This document shows, one piece after another, positions 1 through 7,471 of a stretch of DNA of 61,528 bases; within the stretch, counting starts at the first letter, position 1; the number at the start of each line of letters is the position of its first letter. The notes beneath the pieces were generated by a model that did not search any database, was not told the DNA's origin, and was given only the letters and a program-made list of their open reading frames with translations. This DNA comes from Bacillus pseudomycoides (GTDB taxonomy: Bacteria; Bacillota; Bacilli; Bacillales; Bacillaceae_G): positions 51,262 to 112,789 of the forward strand of contig NZ_NUQE01000018.1 of assembly GCF_002582035.1 (NCBI RefSeq), written 5' to 3'. Position numbers and translations under genes: made by a program.

Positions 1-66
1 CCTAACTTCTTTGCTTTCACCGAATTTTGAGGTGGGAGTATTACTGCCCGCGAATAGCGAGATAAA
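1..66 (+). repeat. bcr1 repeat, right part (cut by window edge)
   Basis: The first 66 bases match the right half of the bcr1-type repeat seen elsewhere here. They contain TTTTGAGGTGGGAGTAT, then ACTGCCCGCGAATAGCG, and close with the terminal ATAAA at 62-66. The left part lies outside the window. The element sits upstream of the response regulator gene. Confidence 0.75.
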
Positions 67-181
67 AGAATTATAGGAACAGGGTTATATCTATATGTGA
101 TCTACTCCGTATATTTTATTTACCAAATTCAACCATCGTATTACAATATAATTATAAATTTTCAAGAAAACGGGTGATGGT

Positions 182-877
182 GTGCAACATAAAATTTTAT
201 TAGTAGAAGATGATTTATCTATTCGTGAAATGGTGGAAAGCTATTTAACAAAAGAGGGGTTTACTGTAGTGACAGCTTCTGATGGAGAAGAAGGGCTGGC
301 TAAATTTTTACAAGATCAGTTTGATTTAATCATTCTTGATATTATGATGCCTAAAATAGATGGCTTAGAAGTGATGAATATGATTCGAAAAAAGAGTTCT
401 GTACCAATTTTAATTATGTCAGCAAAAGACACCGATATTGATAAAGCATTAGGACTTGGGCTTGGTGCAGATGATTATATTTGTAAGCCGTTTTCTATGA
501 TTGAATTGTCTGCACGGGTGAAGGCTGGCATTCGTCGTTCTACAAAATATTCTGCTCCACAAAAGAAAGAAGATGAAATGATTTTAGTAGGCGATTTAAA
601 AATTGATACGGCTAATTTTACTGTTCAGAAAAACAACGAAGTTATTAAACTCACTTCTAAAGAATTTGAGCTTTTAAAGTTATTTGCGACAAATCGTAAT
701 CGCGTGTTTACAAAGGCGCAAATTTATAACTTAATTTGGAATGAAGAATATTACGGTGACGAGAATGTTATTAATGTTCATATGAGAAGGCTGCGAGAGA
801 AAATTGAGGAAGATCCATCTCAGCCGCAGTACATTAAGACACTATGGGGCATCGGTTATAAGTTGGAAGTGATATAG
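182..877 (+). CDS. OmpR-family response regulator (YcbL-like)
   Basis: DNA-binding response regulator of a two-component system. Residues 1-120 form a receiver domain with acidic pocket E9-D10-D11, phospho-acceptor D53 (LDIMMP) and conserved K102 (CKPF). Residues about 130-230 form the winged-helix output domain, ending in the usual IKTLWGIGYKLE block. The start is GTG with a weak ribosome site. The stop is one base from the kinase start, so the two are translationally coupled. The ABC exporter genes follow. The order regulator-kinase-ATPase-permease and the protein lengths match B. subtilis ycbLMNO. By inference it binds the GTAAG direct repeats at 1862-1877, 4342-4357 and 39200-39215. Confidence 0.93.
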   Translation: MQHKILLVEDDLSIREMVESYLTKEGFTVVTASDGEEGLAKFLQDQFDLIILDIMMPKIDGLEVMNMIRKKSSVPILIMSAKDTDIDKALGLGLGADDYICKPFSMIELSARVKAGIRRSTKYSAPQKKEDEMILVGDLKIDTANFTVQKNNEVIKLTSKEFELLKLFATNRNRVFTKAQIYNLIWNEEYYGDENVINVHMRRLREKIEEDPSQPQYIKTLWGIGYKLEVI

Positions 878-878
878 A

Positions 879-1814
879 ATGGTTTTATTTTTAACGGTCA
901 TTATTTTTATATTAATTGGTGTTATTTATTTTCAATATCGTACGGGAAAAAATCGAAGTACGAATTTACGTTATACATATGAAAAGTTGCAGGATATTGT
1001 GGAAAAGCAAACGAGTGAAAATTTATTAGTAGTAACAGATGATAAAGAATTGAAGTCATTATTAGTGGCAATTAATTATTTGCTAGATGAAAAGAAAAAA
1101 ACAATTGCGAAGCATTCAAAATTGGAAATCTCCATGAGAAAGATGCTTTCTAATATTTCGCATGATTTAAAAACCCCCCTTACTGTGATTCTTGGTTATG
1201 TGGAAATTTTAAATGTAGATGAAACGATAAGTGAGGAAGAGCGGAAAGTATTACTAGAAAAAGTTCATACGAAAACGCTAGAAGTGCTAGATCTTATTCA
1301 TAAATTTTTTGATCTTGCCAAACTAGAATCCGGCGATAAAGATATTGAAATGACGCGGATTTATATGAATGAAATTTGTCAGGAACATATGCTGTCATTT
1401 TATGATTTATTAACAACGCAAGGATTTGACGTTCATATCGACATACCGGAAACACCGATATATGCGCACGGCAATATAGAAATTATCGGAAGAATTATGA
1501 ATAATTTAATTTCAAACGCAATTGCCTACGGGGGAGACGGAAAAACATTAGGGATTACACTGCGAAGTGATGATCAATCTGTGTATGTGGACATATGGGA
1601 CAAAGGAAAAGGAATTTCTGAATCGCATATCGATAAAGTATTTGAACGTATGTACACATTAGAAGATTCACGAAATCGTTTGTATCAAGGCAGTGGACTT
1701 GGGCTTACGATTACGAAGCGTCTTGTAGAAGCATTAGGGGGAGAAATTCATCTATCTAGTACACCATATGAGAAAACAGTGTTTACGGTCATGTTGAGGG
1801 AAATTAATTTTTAG
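879..1814 (+). CDS. Sensor histidine kinase (YcbM-like)
   Basis: 311-residue membrane kinase, partner of the regulator just upstream. One N-terminal membrane segment (about residues 2-19) is followed by a cytoplasmic linker. There is no sizeable extracellular sensor, so it is an intramembrane-sensing type. The HisKA domain has the phosphorylated H95 in NISHDLKTPLT. The ATPase domain has the N box NNLISNAIAYG, the G1 box DKGKGIS and the G2 box GSGLGLTI. Kinases of this shape in Firmicutes usually take their signal from, or control, a neighbouring ABC exporter. A terminator directly follows, so the exporter operon has its own promoter. Confidence 0.92.
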   Translation: MVLFLTVIIFILIGVIYFQYRTGKNRSTNLRYTYEKLQDIVEKQTSENLLVVTDDKELKSLLVAINYLLDEKKKTIAKHSKLEISMRKMLSNISHDLKTPLTVILGYVEILNVDETISEEERKVLLEKVHTKTLEVLDLIHKFFDLAKLESGDKDIEMTRIYMNEICQEHMLSFYDLLTTQGFDVHIDIPETPIYAHGNIEIIGRIMNNLISNAIAYGGDGKTLGITLRSDDQSVYVDIWDKGKGISESHIDKVFERMYTLEDSRNRLYQGSGLGLTITKRLVEALGGEIHLSSTPYEKTVFTVMLREINF

Positions 1815-1847
1815 CTTGTAGAAAAGGGAATTCTACAAGCTTTTTTT
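1813..1847 (+). terminator. Terminator after two-component genes
   Basis: Perfect 11-bp stem AGCTTGTAGAA / TTCTACAAGCT with a 7-base loop, followed by a run of seven T. The left arm begins at the end of the kinase stop codon. It separates the kinase from the ABC transporter operon. Confidence 0.9.
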
Positions 1848-1854
1848 GAGATTA

Positions 1855-1920
1855 AGAAATTTGTAAGAATGTAGTAAGAAAAAAGAGAACTTCGTTGCTT
1901 ACAATGCAAATATAGAGCAA
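1855..1920 (+). promoter_or_regulatory. Direct-repeat operator and promoter region of the ABC exporter
   Basis: TTGTAAGAATGTAGTAAG holds GTAAG-N6-GTAAG (11-bp period, one helical turn), as expected for an OmpR-type regulator dimer. The 80 bases from 1853 are strongly similar to 4333-4412, including the downstream AAATATAGA block. An identical repeat arrangement occurs near 39200. The assignment to the adjacent response regulator is inference. Confidence 0.6.
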
Positions 1921-1939
1921 GTGCGAAAGGAGAATGAAA

Positions 1940-2863
1940 ATGACATATGTATTGAAAACGAATCAATTAACAAAAGTGTTTCACGGTAAAGAAGTCATTT
2001 CTAACGTGAATATGCATGTGAAACAAGGTGAAATATATGGTTTTTTAGGACCAAACGGTGCCGGTAAAACAACGATTATGAAAATGATTACGAATTTAAT
2101 TAAACCGACGAGCGGTGAGATTGAGATTTTCGGTGAGAAATTAACGGATACTTCATATGAAGTGTTAAAGCGAATGGGGACAATTATTGAATATCCAATC
2201 TTTTATGAAAAACTAACAGCGAGAGAAAATTTGTATTTGCATTGTGAATACATGGGCTATTATGACAAAAAAGCAATTGATCGAGCGTTAGACCTTGTAA
2301 ACCTACACAATGTGGATGACAAGAAGGTAAAAGATTTTTCACTTGGGATGAAACAGCGACTAGGGATTGCAAGAGCAATTACGACAAAACCAGAGCTGTT
2401 AATTTTAGATGAACCAATCAACGGTTTAGATCCAATCGGCATTAAAGAATTACGAGAATTATTTAAAATGCTTTGTAAAGAATATGGAATTACGCTGTTA
2501 GTGTCCAGTCACATTTTAGCTGAAATGGAACAAATGGCAGATACAATTGGTGTGATTCAAAATGGAAAGCTTATAAAAGAAGTTTCGATGAAAAGTATTA
2601 ATGGTAAACAAACAGAGTATGTTGAGGTTACGGTTCAGGATGTAAAACAAGCAGCCTATGTTTTAGAGAATAAACTACGCCTTACAAACTTTAAAGTAAT
2701 GAATGAAAATACGATTCGAATTTATGAAGCAAGAATAACACAGCAAGAAATTTCAAAAACGCTCATTATGAATGATGTTGTAATTGAAGGTATTAATAAG
2801 AAACATAGCTCACTGGAAGATTATTTCTTGAATCTTATGAACGGAGGGGGCATTCATGCTTAA
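1940..2863 (+). CDS. ABC transporter ATP-binding protein (YcbN-like)
   Basis: ATPase subunit of an ABC-2 type exporter of the bacitracin/lantibiotic immunity class. It has Walker A GPNGAGKTT, signature FSLGMKQR, Walker B LLILDEP and the switch histidine in SSHILAEME. A C-terminal extension of about 90 residues is typical of BcrA-like subunits. An ATG at 1934 is nearly fused to the ribosome site AAAGGAG. The ATG at 1940, 7 bases away, is better placed and gives 307 residues, the length of B. subtilis YcbN. It overlaps the next gene by 8 bases. The substrate is unknown; peptide antibiotic resistance or envelope stress is the family expectation. Confidence 0.9.
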   Translation: MTYVLKTNQLTKVFHGKEVISNVNMHVKQGEIYGFLGPNGAGKTTIMKMITNLIKPTSGEIEIFGEKLTDTSYEVLKRMGTIIEYPIFYEKLTARENLYLHCEYMGYYDKKAIDRALDLVNLHNVDDKKVKDFSLGMKQRLGIARAITTKPELLILDEPINGLDPIGIKELRELFKMLCKEYGITLLVSSHILAEMEQMADTIGVIQNGKLIKEVSMKSINGKQTEYVEVTVQDVKQAAYVLENKLRLTNFKVMNENTIRIYEARITQQEISKTLIMNDVVIEGINKKHSSLEDYFLNLMNGGGIHA

Positions 2864-3551
2864 TTTGATGAGATTAGAATTAATAAAAAGTAAACTAGGT
2901 TCTTCCATTAGAGGAGCATTTATTGCAGCGTTTATAATTTTTGGTTTTCTTCTACTAGTTGGATATACTTCAAAATCAGAAGGAGACATTGTCTTTACAA
3001 ATTATAATGAATTATTTTCTGTCATAGATACTTTGGTACGGGCAACATTTATTATTTTTGGAGCGAGTTTACTGGCAAAAATCATCGTTCAAGAATTTAC
3101 AGATAAGACGATAACAGTGTTATTTATGTATCCAGTCAATCGACAAAAATTGATTATCGCCAAATTACTCATTGTGATTGCATTTACTTTTTTCTCAATG
3201 ATTATTTCGGAAACGATTGTGTTTAGTTTGTTTTATGTTGTTAATGCTTATAATCCACTGTTTACTGAAGCGTTAACATTGTCGACCATTACACATAATG
3301 CAGCAAAATTAGTGATGAATGCAATCGCAGCAACGAGTATGAGCTTAATCCCGCTCTTCTTTGGAATGAGAAAGTATTCCGTTCGTACAACTATTATATC
3401 TTCTATTATAATTGTGTCTCTCGTAAGTTCGAATAATGGCGGAACTTCGTTAAATGATATTATTATCATTCCGATTATATTAGCTTGTATTGGAATAGTG
3501 GTTGCTTATATGACAGTGCGAAAAGTTGAGCAGGCGGACTTGTTTAAATAA
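2856..3551 (+). CDS. ABC-2 type permease, first copy (YcbO-like)
   Basis: Membrane subunit of the exporter, 231 residues with about six hydrophobic segments. The ribosome site GGAGGGGG precedes ATG. It is a paralogue of the next gene: both share the VRATFI block, then a YP(V/I)(N/K)R(Q/K)K(L/I)I loop and an (I/L)IPL(F/Y)FGMRK(Y/H)SV segment near residue 165. The tandem pair probably forms a heterodimer around the ATPase. Confidence 0.88.
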   Translation: MLNLMRLELIKSKLGSSIRGAFIAAFIIFGFLLLVGYTSKSEGDIVFTNYNELFSVIDTLVRATFIIFGASLLAKIIVQEFTDKTITVLFMYPVNRQKLIIAKLLIVIAFTFFSMIISETIVFSLFYVVNAYNPLFTEALTLSTITHNAAKLVMNAIAATSMSLIPLFFGMRKYSVRTTIISSIIIVSLVSSNNGGTSLNDIIIIPIILACIGIVVAYMTVRKVEQADLFK

Positions 3552-3583
3552 GCGAAGTAGATGAAATAGGAGGCGAGACCATT

Positions 3584-4276
3584 ATGCTACAGCTTATGAA
3601 GCTAGAAATGAAAAAGTTTAAATTTGGCTGGTATATAAAAGGAGCGTTGATTGCCAATATCATTATTACGGCCATATTCATTTCCATGAACTATATCCAG
3701 GAAGTGGAAAATGATGTAATTATGACGAATTCTGAGGATGCTTTTTTATTGATAGGGGCAATGGTGCGGGCAACATTTATTGTATTTGCCGCAGTATTAC
3801 TTGCGCAATTAGTTATTGAAGAATATAAAAATAAGACAATAATGCTCATGTTCTCTTATCCGATCAAGCGGAAGAAAATCATTGCCAGTAAATTAGCCAT
3901 TATAGCTATACTGACATTTATAACAATTTGGTTATCTAATATAGTTATTACAGGTGCTGTCTTTCTTTTACAAGGATACTTCCCGTTTATATCATACTCT
4001 ATAACATTTATTGAATGGATGCAGCAAGCTATCAACATGATTCCATTTGCAATCGCTGCGGCAGGTACAAGTTTAATTCCACTATATTTCGGGATGCGTA
4101 AGCATTCTGTTCCTACCACAATTGTATCATCATTACTTGTTGTTTCATTCGCTTGTTCTTATAATCCAGGGTTCTCAGTGGTTACTGTTATTCCGATTCA
4201 GCTCGTCCTTGCAGTTGTGGGAATTATAATTGCCTACTTATCAATTCGAGACATTGAGAAAGAGGATGCGATTTAA
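3584..4276 (+). CDS. ABC-2 type permease, second copy
   Basis: 230-residue six-segment membrane protein with a strong ribosome site (AGGAGG). It is a tandem duplicate of the preceding permease, sharing the VRATFIVF motif, the charged loop around SYPIKRKK and the LIPLYFGMRKHSV segment. The gap is only 32 bases, so it is co-transcribed. B. subtilis has a comparable ATPase-permease-permease set. The transported compound cannot be read from sequence. Confidence 0.87.
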   Translation: MLQLMKLEMKKFKFGWYIKGALIANIIITAIFISMNYIQEVENDVIMTNSEDAFLLIGAMVRATFIVFAAVLLAQLVIEEYKNKTIMLMFSYPIKRKKIIASKLAIIAILTFITIWLSNIVITGAVFLLQGYFPFISYSITFIEWMQQAINMIPFAIAAAGTSLIPLYFGMRKHSVPTTIVSSLLVVSFACSYNPGFSVVTVIPIQLVLAVVGIIIAYLSIRDIEKEDAI

Positions 4277-4334
4277 TCTTTATCATTGAAATTGGATTTG
4301 TATGACTTTAATTTTAATAGGAATCTTTAGTTTA

Positions 4335-4405
4335 AGAAATTTGTAAGGAATAGGTAAGGAAAAAGAGAATTTTATTTCTTATTATATAAATATAGAACGG
4401 GAACG
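4335..4405 (+). promoter_or_regulatory. Second copy of the exporter promoter with GTAAG repeats
   Basis: TTGTAAGGAATAGGTAAGG repeats the GTAAG-N6-GTAAG operator found at 1862. Similarity continues through AAAAAGAGAA and AAATATAGA to the position equivalent to the exporter start codon. This looks like a duplicated promoter now driving the short membrane-protein gene at 4491. Confidence 0.55.
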
Positions 4406-4413
4406 AAAGTGGA

Positions 4414-4478
4414 ATGAAATACGAAGTGTTGTTTTGATAGGAATGGCACTAGTATTCATCATAATAAAAGTTAATTAG
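4414..4478 (+). pseudogene. Possible micro-ORF broken by a one-base slip
   Basis: An ATG at 4414, aligned with the exporter start in the duplicated promoter, reads MKYEVLF and then hits TGA TAG. One extra T in the run 4432-4435 would restore a 21-residue hydrophobic peptide ending FIIIKVN at 4478. It may be a decayed membrane peptide or chance. Confidence 0.25.
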
Positions 4479-4490
4479 GGAGGAATGATT

Positions 4491-4649
4491 ATGGATTTAC
4501 TGGTACTTAATCTAGTAGGTGGGCTTATAGCACTTTTAATAGGAGTAATCTTATATTACAGAAATCCAGAGCAAAAGTTTTTTTTACTTTTAATGGTGAT
4601 AGGGATAGTAGGCGTAAGTATAAATGGGCTTAAAATGTTTTTTGAATAG
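4491..4649 (+). CDS. Small membrane protein, 52 residues
   Basis: Unrecognised. ATG follows a strong ribosome site (GGGAGGAATGATT). The protein has two hydrophobic stretches (about residues 3-22 and 30-46) joined by the polar turn YYRNPEQK, giving a helical hairpin in the membrane. It lies downstream of the duplicated exporter promoter with GTAAG repeats, so it is probably induced with the ABC operon. A bcr1 repeat follows 17 bases after the stop. No function can be assigned. Confidence 0.6.
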   Translation: MDLLVLNLVGGLIALLIGVILYYRNPEQKFFLLLMVIGIVGVSINGLKMFFE

Positions 4650-4666
4650 GTGACGAATTGCAAAAG

Positions 4667-4824
4667 TTTATCCCGCTATTCGAGGGCAGTGATACTCCTA
4701 CCTCAAAATTTATAGAAAAGTAAAGAAGATAGGTGGGGGATAACTGCTGGCATGTGCCTGAGTGGGCGAACTTTCCATCAGTGGGGAATGAAGAAAAACT
4801 CCGCTGATGGAAGTTTCACTTTAT
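4667..4824 (-). repeat. Full-length bcr1 repeat, 158 bp
   Basis: Bounded by TTTAT at 4667-4671 and 4820-4824. Read on the minus strand it runs ATAAAGTGAAACTTCCATC, then a hairpin around CAGCGGAG / CCCCACTG, then the internal block and the end CGAATAGCGGGATAAA. Published bcr1 elements are about 155 bp with flanking TTTAT, so this is the complete form. Confidence 0.85.
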
Positions 4825-4860
4825 CATTGAAATTGTATGACTCTAATCCTACTAGAAAAA

Positions 4861-5319
4861 TTAATTCTTTATTTTCATAAACTCCAACAAATCTTCAAAC
4901 GCTGCTTGTTGATCACGCCATAGTTCAGGTAATTCGTCTAAGGGGAAAAATTTTAACTGTAAGCTTTCTTCGTTATGAGTATGTAAATTTCCGTGGAAAT
5001 CTCTACAAATATAAGCCAACTTTACTAAGGCAAGTTGATCTCCGTTGGATAGCGTTCTTTCGTATTCTTTTCCAGAATACACATTAAAGAATTCAAGTTT
5101 TCCTAATTTCAAACCGGTTTCTTCTAACACTTCTCTTCTTACTGTATCTTCAACTGTTTCGCCAATTTCCATAAACCCGCCAGGATGTCCCCATTGTCCA
5201 TTATCAGATCGCAACTGAAGAAGTATTTCATTTTTTTCGTTAAATATAAAACAACCTGCGGCCACCATGATTACTTTTTCATGTCCAACCATATTTCTTA
5301 AATAACTTATATAATCCAT
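4861..5319 (-). CDS. NUDIX hydrolase
   Basis: Nucleoside-diphosphate-X hydrolase, 152 residues. The NUDIX box is complete: GGFMEIGETVEDTVRREVLE continuing into ETGL, with the catalytic REVLEETG helix. A GGAG ribosome site lies 9 bases upstream of the ATG at 5319 (MDYISYLRNMVGHEK), which matches the usual start of this Bacillus subfamily. An in-frame ATG at 5457 would add 46 residues but lies inside the terminator of the neighbouring gene, so it was rejected. The substrate (ADP-ribose, mutagenic nucleotides or similar) is not predictable. Confidence 0.87.
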   Translation of the reverse strand: MDYISYLRNMVGHEKVIMVAAGCFIFNEKNEILLQLRSDNGQWGHPGGFMEIGETVEDTVRREVLEETGLKLGKLEFFNVYSGKEYERTLSNGDQLALVKLAYICRDFHGNLHTHNEESLQLKFFPLDELPELWRDQQAAFEDLLEFMKIKN

Positions 5320-5420
5320 CCGCTTCAGCTCCAATATTAATTTACACCCATTATAAATGATTCCAGGGAAGTTCATTTTGTCCTTTTTTAAAAGAATAGA
5401 ATAACAGTATGGTGTATATA

Positions 5421-5454
5421 AAAAAGGTTCCTCAAAAAAGAGGAACCTTTTTTT
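5421..5454 (-). terminator. Terminator of the DinB-family gene
   Basis: 13-bp perfect stem AAAAAGGTTCCTC / GAGGAACCTTTTT with a six-A loop, T-rich on both sides. It lies 18 bases after the stop of the minus-strand DinB-family gene. Confidence 0.85.
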
Positions 5455-5471
5455 CATTTAGAAAGCGAATG

Positions 5472-5975
5472 TTACATCTTTGGAGGTTCCATTCCAGCTA
5501 GAGCCCATTCTTCTTTTGCAGGGCCGTAAATACCAGGAACCTTTAATCCAGCTTGACGCATGAGTACCGTCATTTGCCCGCGATGGTGGTTTTGATGGTT
5601 GATGACAGTCATTAAAAATATTGAATTTGGCATTGGTTTTCCGAAAAAATCATTTATCGTTGCTAAATCTTTATCTGTCCATTGTGTTTTTATTGCCTGA
5701 GTAAATGCCTCGTTCATTTGACGATAGTTGTCTGCGATATACTTAGCTGACGTTGGTACAGGATAATCCTTTGTTTCTCCTTCAAACTTTAATCCTGTAC
5801 GGGATGTAATGACAGGAATAGCAGTGACAATATGCCACGCAATGCGTCCTAACGTCCAGTTTTCCGGCGTGATTTCTTGTTTTAGTGATTCATCAGTAAG
5901 AGCATCTAATACCTTTTGTGTTGACTCTGCTTCGTATTTCCATGATGTTAAAAAGCCTTCAATTGTTTGGAACAT
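5472..5975 (-). CDS. DinB/YfiT-family four-helix metal-binding protein
   Basis: 167 residues with the DinB superfamily pattern: an N-terminal helix with WTLGRIAWHIV carrying the first His, and a late helix with INHQNHHRGQM carrying the other metal-ligand histidines. Members bind a divalent metal and often act as thiol (bacillithiol) dependent transferases. The specific reaction here is unknown. The ribosome site AGGAGGTT is ideal. It is a single-gene unit ending in the strong hairpin at 5421-5454. Confidence 0.85.
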   Translation of the reverse strand: MFQTIEGFLTSWKYEAESTQKVLDALTDESLKQEITPENWTLGRIAWHIVTAIPVITSRTGLKFEGETKDYPVPTSAKYIADNYRQMNEAFTQAIKTQWTDKDLATINDFFGKPMPNSIFLMTVINHQNHHRGQMTVLMRQAGLKVPGIYGPAKEEWALAGMEPPKM

Positions 5976-6223
5976 AGAACAAACCTCCTATGGTTAGATT
6001 CAAATGGTAAATTCGTGAAATTTTTAATGTTTCCTTCTAGTATGAAAAAAATAAAGGAGTTGCATTGTGATTAGATTACTATGTCAATCCTTTCTCGCAA
6101 CATTATAACAGAACAAAAGAATAACTCAGAACACTTTGCCTCGCTTAGCTGTAAGATTTTATAAATATAGAGTTTAATATTTTAGAAGGAAATGATAGGG
6201 ATGTCTTGAAATTGTATGAAGGA

Positions 6224-6264
6224 GGAGATGTGTGACCTATGACACATCTCTTTTTAGTATGTAA
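6224..6264 (+). promoter_or_regulatory. Attenuator-like hairpin with possible leader peptide before azlC
   Basis: Perfect 9-bp stem GAGATGTGT / ACACATCTC followed by five T lies just before azlC. A strong ribosome site GGAGG precedes it. A GTG at 6232 opens a 10-codon peptide (MTYDTSLFSM) that runs through the hairpin to TAA at 6264. It could be an attenuator, or the end of an unseen small transcript. The peptide is speculative. Confidence 0.45.
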
Positions 6265-6273
6265 AGATAAGGA

Positions 6274-6981
6274 ATGGGTGAGAACAATGGGATAGAGAAG
6301 GAAAAAAACATCGTAAATCATAAGCAACATGAGTTTCTAAAAGGAATGAAGCACATTTTACCGATTGCATCTGCAAGTATTGTAGATGGACTTATTTTTG
6401 GTATTCTTGCAAAACAAGCTGGATTAGGTGTGATTGAAGTATTGCTGTTAAATATGACTTCATCACAATTTGCAGCGATGGGATTTATTAGTCAAGGAAT
6501 CATCGGATGGCCAATGATTTTGTCTACGACATTATTAAATGTTAGACAAATGTTATATGGATTATCGTTAGGGCCGGCATTTCGCAATATTCCTACCGGC
6601 AAGTTAATGATGATGGCGTGGATGTTAAATGATGAGATGTATGCGTTGAAGTCTGCCTATGTAGCAAAAGGAAATAAGGCAAGTTTACCTTATTATTTTG
6701 GAGCAGGCTCGTTAGATTATGTTATTTGGAATGTCAGTACACTTGCGGGATTGTTTTTTGGTACATTTATTTCTAATCCAGAAGAATACGGCCTTGATTT
6801 TGCGTTTATTGCAACGTTTTTAGGTTTTTTAGCAACGAGTATTATTTCCCGCTTTTATGCATTTGTTGCGCTTGTTGCGGGAGCGACTGCATGTGCGGGG
6901 TATTATATAGGAGGAACAACATTGGCAGTTATGTTTGGTACCATTAGTGCTGTAATTGTAGGAGTGATGCATCGTGAATAG
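6274..6981 (+). CDS. azlC: AzlC-family branched-chain amino acid exporter, large subunit
   Basis: 235-residue membrane protein of the AzlC family (LIV-E), the large subunit of a branched-chain amino acid efflux pair. Motifs include the N-terminal ILPIASASIVDGLIFG, SSQFAAMGF and LLNVRQMLYGLSL, with about six to seven membrane segments. In B. subtilis, azlC mutations give 4-azaleucine resistance. It overlaps azlD by 8 bases. The ATG at 6274 has only a modest ribosome site (AAGATAAGG), and a terminator-like hairpin sits immediately upstream, so expression may be conditional. Confidence 0.9.
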   Translation: MGENNGIEKEKNIVNHKQHEFLKGMKHILPIASASIVDGLIFGILAKQAGLGVIEVLLLNMTSSQFAAMGFISQGIIGWPMILSTTLLNVRQMLYGLSLGPAFRNIPTGKLMMMAWMLNDEMYALKSAYVAKGNKASLPYYFGAGSLDYVIWNVSTLAGLFFGTFISNPEEYGLDFAFIATFLGFLATSIISRFYAFVALVAGATACAGYYIGGTTLAVMFGTISAVIVGVMHRE

Positions 6982-7294
6982 TATGTTATTTGTATCGATT
7001 TGTATTATGGTTTTACTTACATATTTAACTCGTTTTCCTATGCTATTGTTAAGTTCCCGTATTTCTTTTCCAAAATGGGCGGAAAGAGGATTGCAGGTTG
7101 TCCCAATTGGTATTTTTGCTTCGTTAACAATTCCGCTTGTTCTGTTTCATATGAAAGGAGGGAGCTGGAGTTCTGAGTATATAGTTGCGGGTGTTGCGGC
7201 ATTTTGTATAGGGATATGGAAGAGGCAAGTTGTGCTTTCATTATTAACAGGAGTGCTCACACTTGTTTGTTGGAGAATGCTTGTAGGGTGGTAA
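6974..7294 (+). CDS. azlD: AzlD-family branched-chain amino acid exporter, small subunit
   Basis: 106-residue membrane protein with four hydrophobic segments. It has the AzlD hallmark LLTYLTRFPMLL near residue 17 and a GLQVVPIGIFASL segment. It starts with GTG inside the end of azlC, which points to translational coupling and a one-to-one complex. Proposed role: export of leucine, isoleucine, valine and analogues. Confidence 0.9.
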   Translation: MNSMLFVSICIMVLLTYLTRFPMLLLSSRISFPKWAERGLQVVPIGIFASLTIPLVLFHMKGGSWSSEYIVAGVAAFCIGIWKRQVVLSLLTGVLTLVCWRMLVGW

Positions 7295-7322
7295 TAGTCG
7301 CTTAGTAGTCTGAATATTATGA

Positions 7323-7379
7323 TTGTAACGTGATAATCCCTATAATATAATGAAAATAATCAACATGAATACACATTCA
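7323..7379 (+). promoter_or_regulatory. Promoter and short palindrome upstream of the acyl-CoA ligase
   Basis: TTGTAA (7323-7328), a 17-base spacer and TATAAT (7346-7351) form a good SigA promoter. Just downstream, TGAATACACATTCA (7366-7379) is a palindrome with FadR-like TGAAT/ATTCA arms. Its 4-base centre is shorter than the 8 bases in the FadR consensus, so FadR binding is uncertain. Confidence 0.5.
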
Positions 7380-7471
7380 GTTTTCCTTGTTTTAGAGGAA
7401 AGCAGACCGTTAGTATAGGAGAATGATACACCGATGGTAGTTTTATAATGTAGAGAAGGGGGAGTTTTAAA

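Noticed and set aside
5320-5457. N-terminal extension of the NUDIX hydrolase to an ATG at 5457
   Set aside because: The extra 46 residues have no ribosome site, and the ATG lies in the terminator of the DinB-family gene.
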